57,500 nucleotides of DNA from Mesostigma viride (Eukaryota; Streptophyta; Mesostigmatophyceae; Mesostigmatales; Mesostigmataceae). Under the pieces are notes generated by a model, which was not told the origin of the DNA, made no database searches, and worked only from the letters and a program-made list of their open reading frames with translations. The stretch is taken from the NCBI GenBank assembly GCA_009746045.1, contig RPFO01000104.1, forward strand, positions 4,846,477 to 4,903,976, in the 5' to 3' direction. Every line of letters starts with the position of its first letter. Within the stretch, counting starts at the first letter, position 1. The position numbers were made by a program, and so were the translations under genes. This document shows, piece by piece, positions 32,901-45,280 of the stretch.

Positions 32901-35900
32901 GCCTTTGTTCTTTTTACTCGGATGCAACGTGCTCCGTGGCGTTTCCAGCCAAGGTGTGGTACCTTAATCTGTTATCGGATAAGCACATGGACAGCTTGCC
33001 CCCTTTGGTTTGGTGTCTTTTGCGTCTTGCAGCATGCCACCCCATGTGAAATGTTAAACGCTGGAGGTATGTCAAGGAGACAACCATGAATATGTGTGCT
33101 TGTGTGCCAATTCACGGTCCCTACATCAGCATTAGGGGCTCACGGTCCCTCCATCGGCACTGGGGGTTCCGTGGCCATCTTTCATGTGGTCTATCCCTCA
33201 TCCCTCGCTGCGCATCTCCGCACGCGATGCACACCTGCTGCCCCACACACGGGACGCCTTGCGCCTGCAGGGCTACGGCGCCACGGGTGCCCCCTCCCAG
33301 GGCGTGACCGATTGGTCCCAGGGTGGCTACGGGCAGCAGACCTCCCAGGGGGGTTATGGCCAGCAACAACAGCAGCAACAGCAACAGTACGGCTCTGGGG
33401 GTTATAGCCAGGCTGGCTATGGCGCTGTGAAGGTACATATTTGGAAACATGCATCACACTCAAAATCATGTTCTGTTTATAGCTACATGTTTTTACGCAG
33501 CGACTCCAGCTTCCAGTATTTCCTGTCGTGGTGGTATGGCCTTCTGTTTTCAAGAGGAAGCTGAAACCAGAAGGGAGGGTTGGTGGGTGGGAAGGTTTTG
33601 CCGGTGTATTTTGCTCCAGAAAATTGTGGTGCCACCTGGACGCTGTTGAGTACCCGCCTCTCTGCTCTTTCATGCGCATGCATGCGTCCATGCACGTGTG
33701 GGTGGGTGGGTGGGTGGGTGGGTGGGTGGGTGGGTGGGTGGGTGGGTGGGTGGGTGGGTGGGTGGGTGGTGGGTGGTGGGTGGGTGGGTGGGTGGGTGGG
33801 TGGGTGGGTGGGTGGGTGGGTGGGTGGGTGGGTGGGTGGGTGGGTGGGTGGGTGGGTGGGTGGGTGATAATGGGGTGGGTGGGTGATAATGGGGTGGGTG
33901 GGTGATAATGGGGTGGGGGGTGGGGTGGGGGGTTTTAGGGTTGGCCAGAGATAGGGAACTTCATTTTGTTTTCCCACAACTAGCAAGCCAATGTAGTTTA
34001 TTGCCACAAATTGTTAATTGCTACAAACAGGTGCCTTGCGCACATTGGCCCCCCTCTCTCTCCCCGTTCCCGCACCCATTGTACCCAGCCACCAACTACT
34101 CCCAGCCACCAACTACACCCAGCCACCAACTACACCCAGCCACCAACTACACCCAGCCACCAACTACACCCAGCCACCGATTATACCGTCTTGTTCCCAC
34201 TATGAAAACATTATGAAAACATTATGAAAACATTATGAAAACATGCCGGTTCTGCCCATGGCGGCTTATTTTGTGTCCACTGGCATCATACGTTGCGGTC
34301 ATCCATCGCCCCCCGTCATGAACCGCATTATCATGCATTGCTGTCCCTCCTCAAGCTAACAACCGTATGTCTTGGCTTACATGCTATTTTCTCCCCATGT
34401 TGTTGCTGTTGTTGTTGTTCTCGTGATCGTGGGTCCACTTTTTATCCCCCGACGCCCCCCCGGTGCCTCCCACAGGACGCCTCCACCACTGGTGGCTACG
34501 GCGCGGCCTCCACAGGTGCCTCCACGGGGGGCTATGGGTCCCAACCCACCAGCAACCTCTCCGGCGGGCACGCCTCCAGCGCGTACCCAGGGGCATCCGC
34601 CGCCTCTGGGTACGGCTCCACCGGGGCATCCCCGGGGGGATATGGTGCCGCTGCGGCCGGGGGCGCGGCACGCGGGTATTCCTCTGGGGGTGCGACAGGG
34701 GGCTACGGGACCGTCTCGGCAGGGGTGTCCTCGGGGGCCAGCACCACCACGTCCTCGTCACCTTACGCTGGGTACCCTGGGTACGGGTCAGCGGCGCCCA
34801 GCACAACAACGGCAAGACCGGGCGGGGGGGCGACCACAGGCGGCGGAGGGTATGATCAGAGCCGGGGCGCGGGGGGGTCTGGGTATGGCAGCTCGGACAT
34901 GCCGTCCGGGGGAGCGGATAGTCGATCGGCGTACGCACCGCTCCCATCCGCCGCGGCTGCGGGCGCTGCGGCGATGGCGGCACGGGGGGGCAGCGCGGCG
35001 TTCTCTGCGGGGGGGGGCTACGGTGCCACCCCGAGCGCGTCTGCCCAGGGCGCGGGGGCGTCTCCTTACGGCCGCTCGCAGCAACAGCAGCAGACGGCAC
35101 CTTGGGGCCAGCCTGGGGCTTTGGCGGCTGCTGGAGGGATCTTGGGGAGTGGGAGGGGAGCCGGGGGGGGTGGCCTGCCCACTATGTCGGGCCGTCCGGA
35201 TTACGGCGCGGGGGCGGGGCGAGGGGGTGATTACGGGGCCAGGGGTGGCGGGGCAATGGGTTCATTCCCGGCCCGCACGGGTGGCGGCCCCCCCTTTGGC
35301 GCCCCAGGTATGGGGGGCTCCTTTGGTATGGGGGGGGGTGCCCCTCGGGGAGGATTCGGTGGCTCTCGCGCGGGGGGGGGATGATGGATGACCGAAGAGG
35401 AGGGCGGGAGATGGATGGTCGCGACGGCCGGCCCGGTGGCAGCGACCGGTATCATGACAGGGACCGTGATAGGGACCGGGACAGGGACCGGGACAGGGGG
35501 GGGTTAGGGGGGGGAAGTGGGGGCGACCGCCGCCGGTCGCCGCCTCGTGGTCGTAGCCGCTCCCCCCCGTCACATCGGGGGAGCAGAGAGGAGCGTGGGG
35601 GCGGGAGCGGGCGGGACAGGGACGGGCCGTCATCATCAGGGAGGGGTTCATCGCGTCGGAGCCGTTCGCCGCCCAAGGAGTCGTCACACCGGGCGCGCAG
35701 CCGGTCGCCTGCGCGCAGGTGGGTGGACATGGACCAGACCGCCCGCGTTGGTAGTTGTAACTACGGGAGATGGATGTGGGCTACAAGTCCTTTGCCCGAT
35801 GGCTTTGCCCCATCAACGCGAGGCAATCGGCCGGGCAAGCCTTTCACGATGAAGTGTCCACTGGCACCGTGACATCCTCCCTGGCACTGCCACATGCTCA

Positions 35901-38900
35901 CTTGCACCACGACACGTTCACTGGCACCATGGCATTGCCTTCCCTATAATTTCACTCCCATGTCACATCCGCTGCCGACACGTGGACTTGCACACGACCA
36001 GGGCCGGTCGGTCGGAGGATGATAGATGATACTCCTTTCCCCATCGTATGCCATGCCATGCCCTGGAACGATCCATCCTGTGTCCGCGCCTTATCCTGCA
36101 TCAACACAACCCAGGACCGGTGAGACCATTATATTCTTATAGGACCGGTGAGACCATTATATTCCTATCACCCCATCCTACGTCATGTCATGCCATGCCA
36201 TGCTCTAGAATGTCTTACTACGGCTGGGGTTGGGTTGTGAGAATGCCCTATGCGGTGTGCACGTGCGCAGAAGTGACCGGGTAGACAAGCCGTACGTGGT
36301 CAAGCTGCTCCCCCATGTGTGTGGGCGCCCGGGTGACCTCTCCTACCTGGACCTCAAGCGCCGCTACCCAAAGCTCCACATATCCACCGACTTCTGCCGG
36401 CTGTCCCCTTGCATCCACGCGTCCAAGGGGGCTGAGTTGGCCCGCGGGGACGACGGCAGCAGCGTCCCTGAGCCTCCCATCCCATTCCACCACGCAGTGA
36501 AGTTCGACATGGGAACGATCGACCTTGACGAGGGGGAGACGGAGGCGACGATTTCTTCCAAGGATGGCAGCATTGTCGCGGACCCGGCCACGGGCGCCCC
36601 GACCCAGTACCGCGCGTGCGTCATGCTCATGACGGGGATCGAGCCGGAACGGTACGCGGCAGCGCTCAAGGCCGCGGTGGCAGCTGCCAGTAGCTCCAAG
36701 GGGGGTGACTCCGGGGCGGGGGAAAACCCCGAGCACCTGCACCAGTTGATCAAGTTTCTGTTGATCAAATCGGACCACATCGCTCCCGTGAGTGGGTGGT
36801 GGAGCCAGGAGGTGGATGGGGGCAACCCGGGCGATGTCGGGGATGAGTCGGCGCTGGTCAGGACGGCCGTGCGCGCGGCCAGGGAGCGCGTCGGGCTCGA
36901 TCTAAGCGGGTGCCAGACATGGACGCGCGTCATGGAGGTATGCTTGGATGTTTGGGGTGGGTGGCCCGATGGTTGGTGGCCCGATGGTTGGCGGCTCGGT
37001 TGTTCTCTCTGCCTGGGACGGGGCTTGCTGGGCGTAGATGCATGTGATGGAGGTACGCTCAGCTTAGCTTCTTGTTCTTGTGTATCAATCAGACATTCTG
37101 GTTGTGCATGAATAAGACATCCTTGTTGTGTATGAATCAGTGCTTCGGGTGCCCTTAACAGAACTTGGGATGCTGGGTACATAAACATGATGAGATGATG
37201 CGTAAACGTCTCATATCTCCGTCATGCAATGGCCCTCTTCTTGGTTTGCTTGATGGTAGGTGGGTTGATGTGTGGCGGCTGGATGGGCTCGATTCTAGCT
37301 GCTGAGTAGGCCATGCCAGACACGGCCCCGCGCCGTGGCGGCATCAAGGAGGCAACCAGCGCAGGCAAGATGTGCGCATCTCAGCCTGGATGGATCAGGG
37401 ATGGCAGATGTCTCGCCCGTGTGATCCCCCATCTCGGTCTCTCATGGCACGCCATGCCCTCTCGCTGTGCGCTCGCCCTGCCCCGCCCTCTCAATGCGCT
37501 CACCGCTGGCTGTAAATAGGGACCAGTCGCTAAAAGTAAGGCACCGGCCAATATGAACCAACCCCTCCATCCCCTTGTCAGTTGCCCTCGTTCCACCCCC
37601 AATCCCTCCCCTTCTGCTGCCATCCTCCCCTCCCCCCTCCCCTCTCCCCTGTTCCTCTTTGCCATCTCTTTCCCTTTCCTCTTCTCTTGCTCTGTTGCCC
37701 GGCACCCACCATGCGCTCGCCTCATCCCCGTCCCCTCTCTTTGCACCCTGGTTCCATGTCGCCACCCCCACCCCCGTACGGCCGCCACCCCCAGATCCAC
37801 TACGAGCGCGAGGGCGGCGTGCGCGAGGTGGCGGTCTTCCTGCTGCCAGACGTGTGGAATGCGCTGCCAGACCCGGCCTCGTGGCCCGCAGTGTGGAAGC
37901 AGCACGAGACGCGTGTGCGGGCACAGCAGGTGCGGACGGGGCTGGCTGGGCATACATGACTGTTGTGGACATTGGGTGGGTGGAAGTGGGTTGGGTGGGC
38001 ATACATTCTGTGTTAGCGCGGGTTGTCGCATGGGTACATGCCGCGCTCGCGCACCCTGTTGGTGACGCCAGCTTCACGAAGACACACACGTTGGCGCAGC
38101 AGGTGGGGATGGGAGGCCAATGGTCGCAGAGGATAGATGGATGTGAGGGGATGCATGGGGGAAAGACCGGTAGGACCCATGGTTCAAGTTTATGAGGGTG
38201 ATTGTGGGGGGTGAACGGGCGTAATCATCATTGCCATAGGCTTCTCTAGCGGATGGTTCTATAGGCAGTCTCCATGTATCTTTATGTAGAGATTTGGGTC
38301 AGTTTGGGCCATTTCTTTGCGGATTTGCCTCGTATTCCCAGGCCCTTATGGGCGGCTGCGGCGGCCGCAGCTGTCGCTCAGGTTCTTGTTTGTACAGTGT
38401 CTGTCCCCCGATTTTGTCCCTTCTCCCGTTTGGATTCTTTTGGGGGCCCATATTGGTTCCTCTTTTGGGCCCATGTTTCCTGTCAGAAAAGTGAAGCATC
38501 AAATGTGCTCATTCCCCTTGCATTGCCACTACTCTGCCGTAACCACTTTGATTGCTGCCACCAGGCGGCCACGGCCAAGCAAGCCAAAAAGGAACAAGCC
38601 AAGAAGACAGCGGCCGCAAAGGCGGAAGCTGCCGCCAAGGCCAAGGCCGACGACGCCAAAGTCAAGGCGGAGGATGGCGCGGCCCCGGACGCCAAGGCAT
38701 CGGATGCGAAACCCTCGGAGAAAGCATCGGAGGAAGGGGATGGGGTCAAGGCCGGGGAAGACGCGCCGATGGCGGACGCCGAGGACAAGGAGGAGGTGGA
38801 GGAGGAGGCAGCGCCGTCGGAGGTGTTGGAGGCGGACGCACCGACTGAGCGGTGTCTGTTTGTGGCTGTGAAGAGCGCCAAGGGGGGGAAGGTGTGTAGT

Positions 38901-41706
38901 TTATCAGTTACAAAATGAAAATCACAAGGTCATTTGTAATCAAAGTTACTGTGTGTAGTTTATCAATTACAAAGTCATAATCACAAGATCATGTGAAGTC
39001 AAAGTAACTGCGGGTCCTGCCCTAGTGGTTTGTGTTGTTCTGGGTGCACTGGAATGTTTTTCATGATTTCCCCATTTTTATGTCACTTAGTTAGATGTAA
39101 TTGCGGTTTCTCTCTGAATGGGCGCTTGTTGTGTGTACAGGGATGTTGAATAAGGTGTGGGTTGATGGGTGGGTGTTGGCTCGTTTCGTTAATTCACTTG
39201 GTGTTTGTGTAACGTTTGCTGTTTACTGTCTTGCTGGTCCGTTCTTGGCGACGCAGCACACGCCTGCCTACCCTGGAACATAGCTGTCGAAAGACCCTTT
39301 GCTTGTTTGATGCTTGCTTGCGCAAATCTTGCTCCTTCGCTGTGCTTTTTTTATTGCTTGCATGCTCCTTGCCTAATTGGTGTATCTGCGTGCGGTGGGC
39401 CCGGCCAGCGCTGTGGTCATGCACTGGCCGTACGCGCATGATCGTTGCCTGCTTGCTTACTTGGCGCTTATTTGCATCTCTGCACCCGTACACTTGTGTG
39501 TGTAATTGACCCTGCTTGACACGCAGGGCACCCGCTGCCGCTGCATCTCGTTGGACGGCCTGCTGGACTATGAGGAGGAGGACAAGGACGAGCCCTCGTT
39601 TGAGGTGAGCGCCATAACAGTCCTTGGTGTGCTCCCAAACCCACGTTGCTGCCGCGCCCTGCGCGAGGCGCATGGCTAACCCGCTGATGGGTGTCCGGCG
39701 TCCGTACCGGATCAGGTCGGGGGCATCAGGGGGCACCTTAGGGCAGATTAGTTTACATGTAGACTGCGTCACGTGAGCAGTAAGCCCCCAGGTCCTAGGG
39801 TAGATAGGGTAAGGTTTAGATGGAAGGGGATCCGACAGGTCCTAGGGTAGATAGGGTAAGGTTTAGATGGAAGGGGATCCGAGGGCAGCTAGGATTAAGG
39901 CATCGAGGCGGAGTCATCGACACGTTACAGAGGTTGCGAGCAAAGAGGTACGTAAAATAAGGCAGAAGAGGTAACGTGGCAGCATCCTTCCTCCAGTTGT
40001 GGGACGGAACTCCGGTGGCTTCTGGGCAGGCAGCCGAAGCTGCCATAGTATAATGTCTTCCCTGTGATAAGTAAAGCAAGCAAGTTGCCTCAGAACGCAA
40101 GGGGGCGCGGATGGCTTGGGTAGAGCAGCTTGTCGAATGTCAGGCACGCTTAGCCGGCAGCGTGCTTTGCTGACATTTTGTCTCTTGTCGTTGTGACGGT
40201 CTTTCCTGCGATTACCCATCGACACTGTGGTCCTCCTCCCCCCACCTGCCTCCCGCCTCCCCCCCCTTCCTCCTCCCCCTCCCCCTTCCTCCTCCCGCCT
40301 CCTCTCCCTTGCCTCCCATCTGTTTCACCCTCACCAGCTGTCGCTGTTTGCGGAGACGTTACACGAGATGCTGCAGTGCCACTTTGCGCGGCGCGTGCTC
40401 GCCTCGCTCAAGGTGGGTGGGCGCGCACGTTTATACTGTGTAATATACAATAGCCAGCGCCCATGCTGTTGTAGTGTCGGTATATGTAATAGCATGCAGT
40501 AGTAGTACGGGTAGCATCATGCGGCCAAGTGGCGCAAGGTCGCCTCACTTGAGGGGCGTTGGTGCAATATGACTCTGTGTTCAGTATACTACTATGCAAT
40601 ATAGGTAGTACTCGCTGCCCTAGTAGGAAGGGTAGCATATCGCGGTATTGTGTCGTGATCTAGAGCATGGCAGTATGTTGTGTTGGCGCAGCATGGCATG
40701 GTATGCTGGCGTGCTTTTCAGTGGTACCATATGCCATCAATAGCTCTAATGTTAATACTGGTCTATCAATGACACAGCCAGGAGACGCTTGGCGTCACTG
40801 TGTAGTAAAGCATAGTGGCCGTTTTGTCAAGGAGACTACCAGGACAGGCTTGACTTGGCAAGGAAATGGACCGACTTTTATACTATCCCCTCCCTCCGAT
40901 GCTTTTCCTGTACCGGCTTGATCTATGACTCTCTCTGGTGGTTGTTGGCCTGTTGGCTCAATGGCTTGTTGGCTTGTTGGTTGTTCTTTTTTGTTTTTAA
41001 CTCCTTTGTTTTACTCCGGTTTCCTCAGGAGCTCGCGACGCGCCCCCCCCCCTCTGCGGGCCGCAAGCGCGGGCGTGACAGTGACGCGCCCAAGGAGAGC
41101 AAGCGTTCCAAGTCCGGGTTTGGTGATGGGCCCGCGACCGCCGCCAGTGACGCCGCTGCGACCGAGAGCAAGAAGGACGATGGGGACAAGGACAAGAAAG
41201 AGGACGGGGACAAGGAGGAGCCCAAAGAAAACGGAGACGTGAAACCCAAAGAAGATGGTGCTGCCGTCGATGGGGGTGACGCCAAGGATGCCGAAAAGGA
41301 CAACGACAAGGGCGAGGAAGGCGGCAGCAAGAAGAGAGAGGAGAAGAAGGAGGAGAAGAAAGAGGAGCCGCCTGTGCGCACAGAAGTGGACTACGACCTG
41401 CTCGCGTCGTTCCGGTACTTTGACGCGGGCGCGGGCGACGTTATCAAGCGCGATGACCTGGCCACTATCCTCTACTCTCTGGGGGGTCCCTGGCCCGTGC
41501 GGGAGCTGCGTGAGCTGCTCGCGGGTGCCGTCAAGTACTGCGGCGGCGGCGAGGGCCGGCTGTCATCCGATCGTGACAGGGGGCGGCACGCGCGTGACAG
41601 CAAGGGCGATCCGATGGTGTTGTATCGGATGATCACGGACCGGGAGGTCAAGGCTGCCCCTGTGGCTTCGGTGGATGCGGTGGCTGCAGAGGAGGGTGCC
41701 TCGTAG
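29933..41706 (+). CDS. CCAR1/CARP-1-like nuclear coactivator/RNA-processing protein with a FUS-like prion-like N-terminus, 10 exons
   Basis: Exons: 29933-29968, 32153-32245, 33271-33432, 34476-35718 (one frame break), 36271-36937, 37795-37929, 38565-38891, 39527-39604, 40338-40412, 41029-41706. Phases agree throughout, giving about 1160 residues, the size of animal CCAR1. Residues 1-400 are Gly/Ser/Tyr/Gln-rich with GGYG and QQQQ tracts. Residues 400-512 are RD and RS repeats. From exon 5 the CCAR core follows: YVVKLLPHVCG, YLDLKRRYPKL, LIKFLLIKSD and GLDLSGCQTW, then VFLLPDVWNALP (exon 6), LDGLLDYEEE (exon 8) and LFAETLHEMLQCHF (exon 9). Exon 10 has a Lys/Glu-rich linker and an EF-hand-like FRYFDAGAGDVIKRDDLATILYSLG. 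CCAR proteins couple transcription, splicing and cell-cycle control, and the plant relative (RSA1/EMB1579) forms condensates. I found no SAP domain. The frames switch at a G9 tract at 35372-35380. Either a tract-length error or a 92-nt intron 35308-35399 would restore phase. Confidence 0.88.
33699..33930 (+). repeat. (GGGT)n array, strong G-quadruplex potential, in CCAR intron 3
   Basis: About 40 GGGT units with a few GGT interruptions, followed by GATAATGGGGTGGGTG repeats. The G-rich strand is the coding strand, so the pre-mRNA could fold into quadruplexes. Confidence 0.95.
34080..34245 (+). repeat. two adjacent minisatellites in CCAR intron 3
   Basis: About six units of a 17-bp repeat (CAGCCACCAACTACACC) at 34087-34180 are followed by four units of an 11-bp repeat (AACATTATGAA) at about 34205-34243. 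Confidence 0.92.
39790..39883 (+). repeat. 47-bp tandem duplication in CCAR intron 8
   Basis: Two practically identical units start AGGTCCTAGGGTAGATAGGG. They sit beside a family-X-like piece (ACTGCGTCACGTGAGCA at 39762), so they may derive from an X insertion in the intron. Confidence 0.9.
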
Positions 41707-42345
41707 GGCGTGGTCGTGAGGGTCCCATTGTTACATCAATCTTTAGGCGCGATCATGATGGTGTTATCATGAGGAGGGGTTGCCTCGGAGAGGGTGTGGT
41801 TTAGGGGCAGATTATTACGGGAGCAGAAAGCTCCTCCGTTGGAGTTTGGGGGCTTGGTCGCGAGGGGAGTGGGCTCGATGGTGCATTGGCAGGATGTTGT
41901 GCCAGTCGTTGTGTGGGCTTTGCAAGGGCAACCTCTTCTAAGGTTAAGGTCAAGCCTGTGATGGTTGTCTCATGGATATGCCGGCGGATCCTATTAAAAT
42001 AGCGCTGCCTTGCGCGATGCCTGTATTTGATATGCGGTGTCGTGGACGGCTCAGGACTTGCAGGGTGATTACGAACAAAACGGGGAATGTCCCAGCCATG
42101 CTTTTATATGTGATTCAGGGGGTGTCCAGAAGGTGAATTGTGGACAAGGCCCAAGTGCTGCCACGGATGCAGACACTAAAACCATGGAAATCTAGGTGAC
42201 AGCTATTTGTTTGCTGCCTGCCTCTTGGTTGATAAAAAGGTATTGTGATAGCATATCGGGAATGAATACTCATTTCATAAGCACGTGCCTGCATGCTGAA
42301 TACTCATTTCATAAGCACTAATAAATAAATTAATTAGTTAGTCTC
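41707..42345. other. no gene seen; 3' flank of the CCAR gene
   Basis: No supported reading frame. Near 42255-42320 the phrase AATACTCATTTCATAAGCAC is repeated about 42 bp apart, followed by AT-rich sequence leading into retroelement remnants. Confidence 0.5.
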
Positions 42346-43280
42346 GTGTCTATATTATATATGCCCCGCAACCTCTCATCACGGCGGGTGCATCCTGCGG
42401 CAGCTGCATGCGGGCTTGCTCTCGATACTACTGGGACGCACTACATCGCGTGCATGGGTGGCCAGCAGAACCCTGGAACTGGTTCCTCTATATATATCTC
42501 CATACTGCTCTCCTCCGGGTCGTTTGTGCTATGGTTCGGTCGGTCTTTCCCCACTCCACCATCAAGTGCATGCGAGGACGCGGATGGGGCCGCCCTCTAC
42601 TCATCCAACCACCGCCCCGGCATTACCGTGCTTGACTACGACGGGCAGGGTTGCCACCTGCTCATCGATGTCTCCGTGGCTCGGCCGCTCTCTGGTCGCC
42701 ACATCCTCCGGGCTGCTGTGGATGCCGGCGCTACTGCCCCAGTGGCTGAGCGCGACAAGTTTGCCTCCTACGGCGATGTGGGGCCCCACCTGGTCATCCC
42801 CTTTGTCCTTGAGGAGTTCGGGGCCATGGGCCCCAAGACAGCGGAGTTTTTCCACGCGTGCTGCCAGCGCCGTGAAGACCGCCTCAACCTCGAGGGTCAG
42901 ACCGCCCCGCCCACGGTCTGCCCGCACGTGGTCCTCGTATTGGCGGCAGCGCCTGTCACTCGCCCTCACTCACACCGTTGGCTGATGTGTTATTCCGCCG
43001 CACCCGGGCCGACTTTGTCGCGACCTATATGCGGTCTAGATCCCTCCCAGGCCTGCCTGGTGGGCCGGCAGCGATGTTGCTGTGTGTCATAGTTTTGTGA
43101 TTTAGTCAGTTGTACCTTGTGCAGCTGGCGTGATCCTTGGATGTCCGTGTCAGATTCCTGTTAATTTCTTCAGGGTTCTTCTTATTTTCGGGGTTTTCCT
43201 TATGTTGCATGCCCATCTCACCTCCGTAATTTATCATTCTCAATGAATATAATTAATCCTGCTGTTCTTGAGGAGGTTAA
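42346..43280 (+). pseudogene. retroelement fragment with a PD-(D/E)XK (R2-RLE-like) endonuclease remnant
   Basis: The open frame 42346-43092 contains HRPGITVLDYDGQG, LLIDVSVARPL, AERDKFASYGDVG and IPFVLEEFGAMGPK. The order RPD..IDV.V..A..EK..Y followed by PFVLE is reminiscent of the restriction-like endonuclease downstream of RT in R2-type elements. Where family members would carry RPDI this copy has RPGI, so a presumed catalytic Asp is missing. Other frames overlap and no RT palm lies upstream. The downstream 3' region ends at TTAATTAATTAAA at 43290-43303, where half-LINE copy D starts. Assignment by motif only. Confidence 0.5.
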
Positions 43281-43303
43281 CCTTAGACCATTAATTAATT
43301 AAA

Positions 43304-45280
43304 CCACGAGCCACGAGCCACGAGATAGCCATGGCTGACGGCGGAGCTCATAACTTTCACGTTTGAGCACCGAATTCAGCCGTGAATATCACAATCGCTT
43401 CGTCTTTCTAAGACGCACATGCTGATATAATTTTCCGACGCTAATACGCAATATACGATGAGCAAACGCCCATCGACGCAACGCAGCCTGACGGCTGCGC
43501 TCGGCAATGAAAATACGTCTGCCGCTCCGGCTGCAGCTTCGCCATCAGGGCCGGAAGGCAGTGGTGACTCTAGTCGCGCACTGGTGGTCGCCCAGCACCC
43601 TCCTGGGCTTCCTGCCTCGCCCTCAGCCTCGCCCGGGCCAAAACGCAGCCGCCCAGCCGAACCAAGCTGGTCTGAGCACGACTTTGACGTCGACGGGTTA
43701 TTTTCCACCTTCGACGATGCCAGACCCAGCTTTTTCGACATGCCACCCATCAAGATACTGGAGCTCGTGTTTTATGGAGTCATAAGCCTCCATTTTCGAT
43801 CTGTGCCAGCGCCTTCATAGCCATTACCGCCTCCGCACTGGACCTGACGGCCGGTTTACTCACCGACCTGAGAACCTGGCCCGCTGGTCTCGCCGGCCCC
43901 GTCTTCAGCTCGCCGCCCTCTTTTCCATCCGGCCTTTAGCGCTCTAGCTGTCACGGACCTCTGGACCCCCTCCCCCTTGACCGAATCCACCTTCCTCCTC
44001 CACCTCAACGAAGCCCTCTCACAGCACGCGACGCCCCTAGCTGCAGATGTGGCAGCTGTGAGTCGCACGCTGGCTGCTGAGCTCCCCACCATCCCCACTA
44101 CCACCGCCACCCTCCTCGCCTCCACGGCCCCCCCCCCCTCCGCCTCCACCGACTCCATCACCGCCCAGCTCCGCGACATTGACCAGCGTCTTAAGGATAA
44201 TGCCATCGCTATCGAGGTCCTGCAGAACACCGCGGGCCTCACCGCCCAGGCGGTGAAGGACATTGCCGCCAAGCCAGCCTCTGCTGGCCTGGCCGGCGAT
44301 GCTCCTCCCATCACGACCTGGGCGGACATGCTTTAGCAACATACCACCACCTCCGCCGTCGCAGCCCAGCTCCAGCGGCAGACGCTTGACCTCCGCGAGG
44401 AGGCCGAGCTCGCCAAGCGCAGCCTCAACGCCATACTCAAGAACTTCGACATGGAGGAAGGTGAGAATTCCGAGAAGCTTGCACGTGCGTTGGAGAGCAA
44501 AATCCTTGCACGCATGGGCCTTCAGTCTTGGTGAGATTAAGCTGACCGCCCACCGCCTCCCCCGCGCGCGCGGTCAGGCAGGGGCGCCTCCGCTTCTTCT
44601 CATCTTTAAGAGCCCAGCAGCCGGACAAGATTTCGTTTCTCAGACGCCGCAAGCGGCTCGAGAACACTCCCTTCATCGTGGACGACGACTTGACCCTGGC
44701 GCAGCAACAACGGCGACGGGAGCTATGGCCGACCTACCTCCAGCTCCGGCAGACCAAGGCGGGCCAGCCGGTGTACTGGAAGGGGGCGGCCATCTACGTC
44801 GGCCACAAGCCCTGGCCCGCGACCCCCTCGACCACCGCGGCCCCAGCGACTCCAGCAGCCCCAGCCTAGGGGAATACAGCAGCAGTAGTGTAGAATAGTT
44901 AGTGGCCTTGTACATGTACGCCTCCTACAGGCACTATACCAGCTAAGCCACGCGCTTTATTTAATCATGTACATGCGTGCCTATGATGTGCCACACTCCA
45001 GGTGATGCCTAGCTTTATTTAGTTATGCTGTGCCCATGCAGAGAGCTGCTCTCTGCTGAGATGTCACGCTCTAGCTTTTGTATAGCCATGCTGATCTTCC
45101 CCCCCATGACAGGCTCCCCCTTAGCTGGGCATAGCTTGATTGATCATGGGGATGCAGGTGCCCTGGCGCACCTAGAGCAAGTGTTGTTTACATTCCCACT
45201 CTCAGTTGCAGGAAGTAGCTCAGAATGTATTATAGGCTCATATGCCCCTTCTCTGGGCTATTAATTAATTAATTAATTAG
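43304..45280 (+). mobile_element. half-LINE copy D: 5' UTR, ORF1, 3' UTR, TTAA tail, no ORF2
   Basis: It starts with CCACGAG repeats directly after a TTAA tract. A conserved 5' UTR follows that includes a CGTCTT-TCT-AAGACG hairpin near 43408-43422. ORF1 runs 43458-44868, then the 3' UTR, and a TTAA tail at 45262-45280. The last roughly 40 bp of the family 3' end are missing and the tail abuts an inverted 3' fragment. Like copy C, the whole unit is about 2 kb and lacks endonuclease and RT genes. Confidence 0.85.
43458..44868 (+). pseudogene. ORF1 of half-LINE copy D, interrupted
   Basis: The start MSKRPSTQRSLTAALG is shared with copies C and E. The frame breaks after about 120 codons, reopens at 43977, and is stopped by TAG 44334-44336 where copy A has AAG. 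It then continues with the coiled coil and L1-ORF1p-like domain (EEGENSEKLARALE, DDDLTLAQQQRRRELWPTY) with further shifts. The product would be an RNA-binding ORF1p if intact. In this copy it is dead. Confidence 0.8.

Noticed and set aside
33483-34007. Pro-Thr-His-Pro and Gly-Trp-Val-Gly repeat proteins
   Set aside because: They are translations of the intronic (GGGT)n array. The CCAR exons skip this region with consistent phases.
34293-35391. Two long overlapping plus-strand frames over the Gly-rich CCAR exon
   Set aside because: The frame starting at 34372 is a GC-rich shadow. The frame with GGYG repeats matches the phase of exon 3 and the CCAR core. Its own apparent start at 34293 is intronic.
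37381-38195. Several 200-residue open frames on both strands around CCAR exon 6
   Set aside because: They are low-complexity or composition-driven. Only 37795-37929 has family similarity (LLPDVWNALP) and good splice sites.
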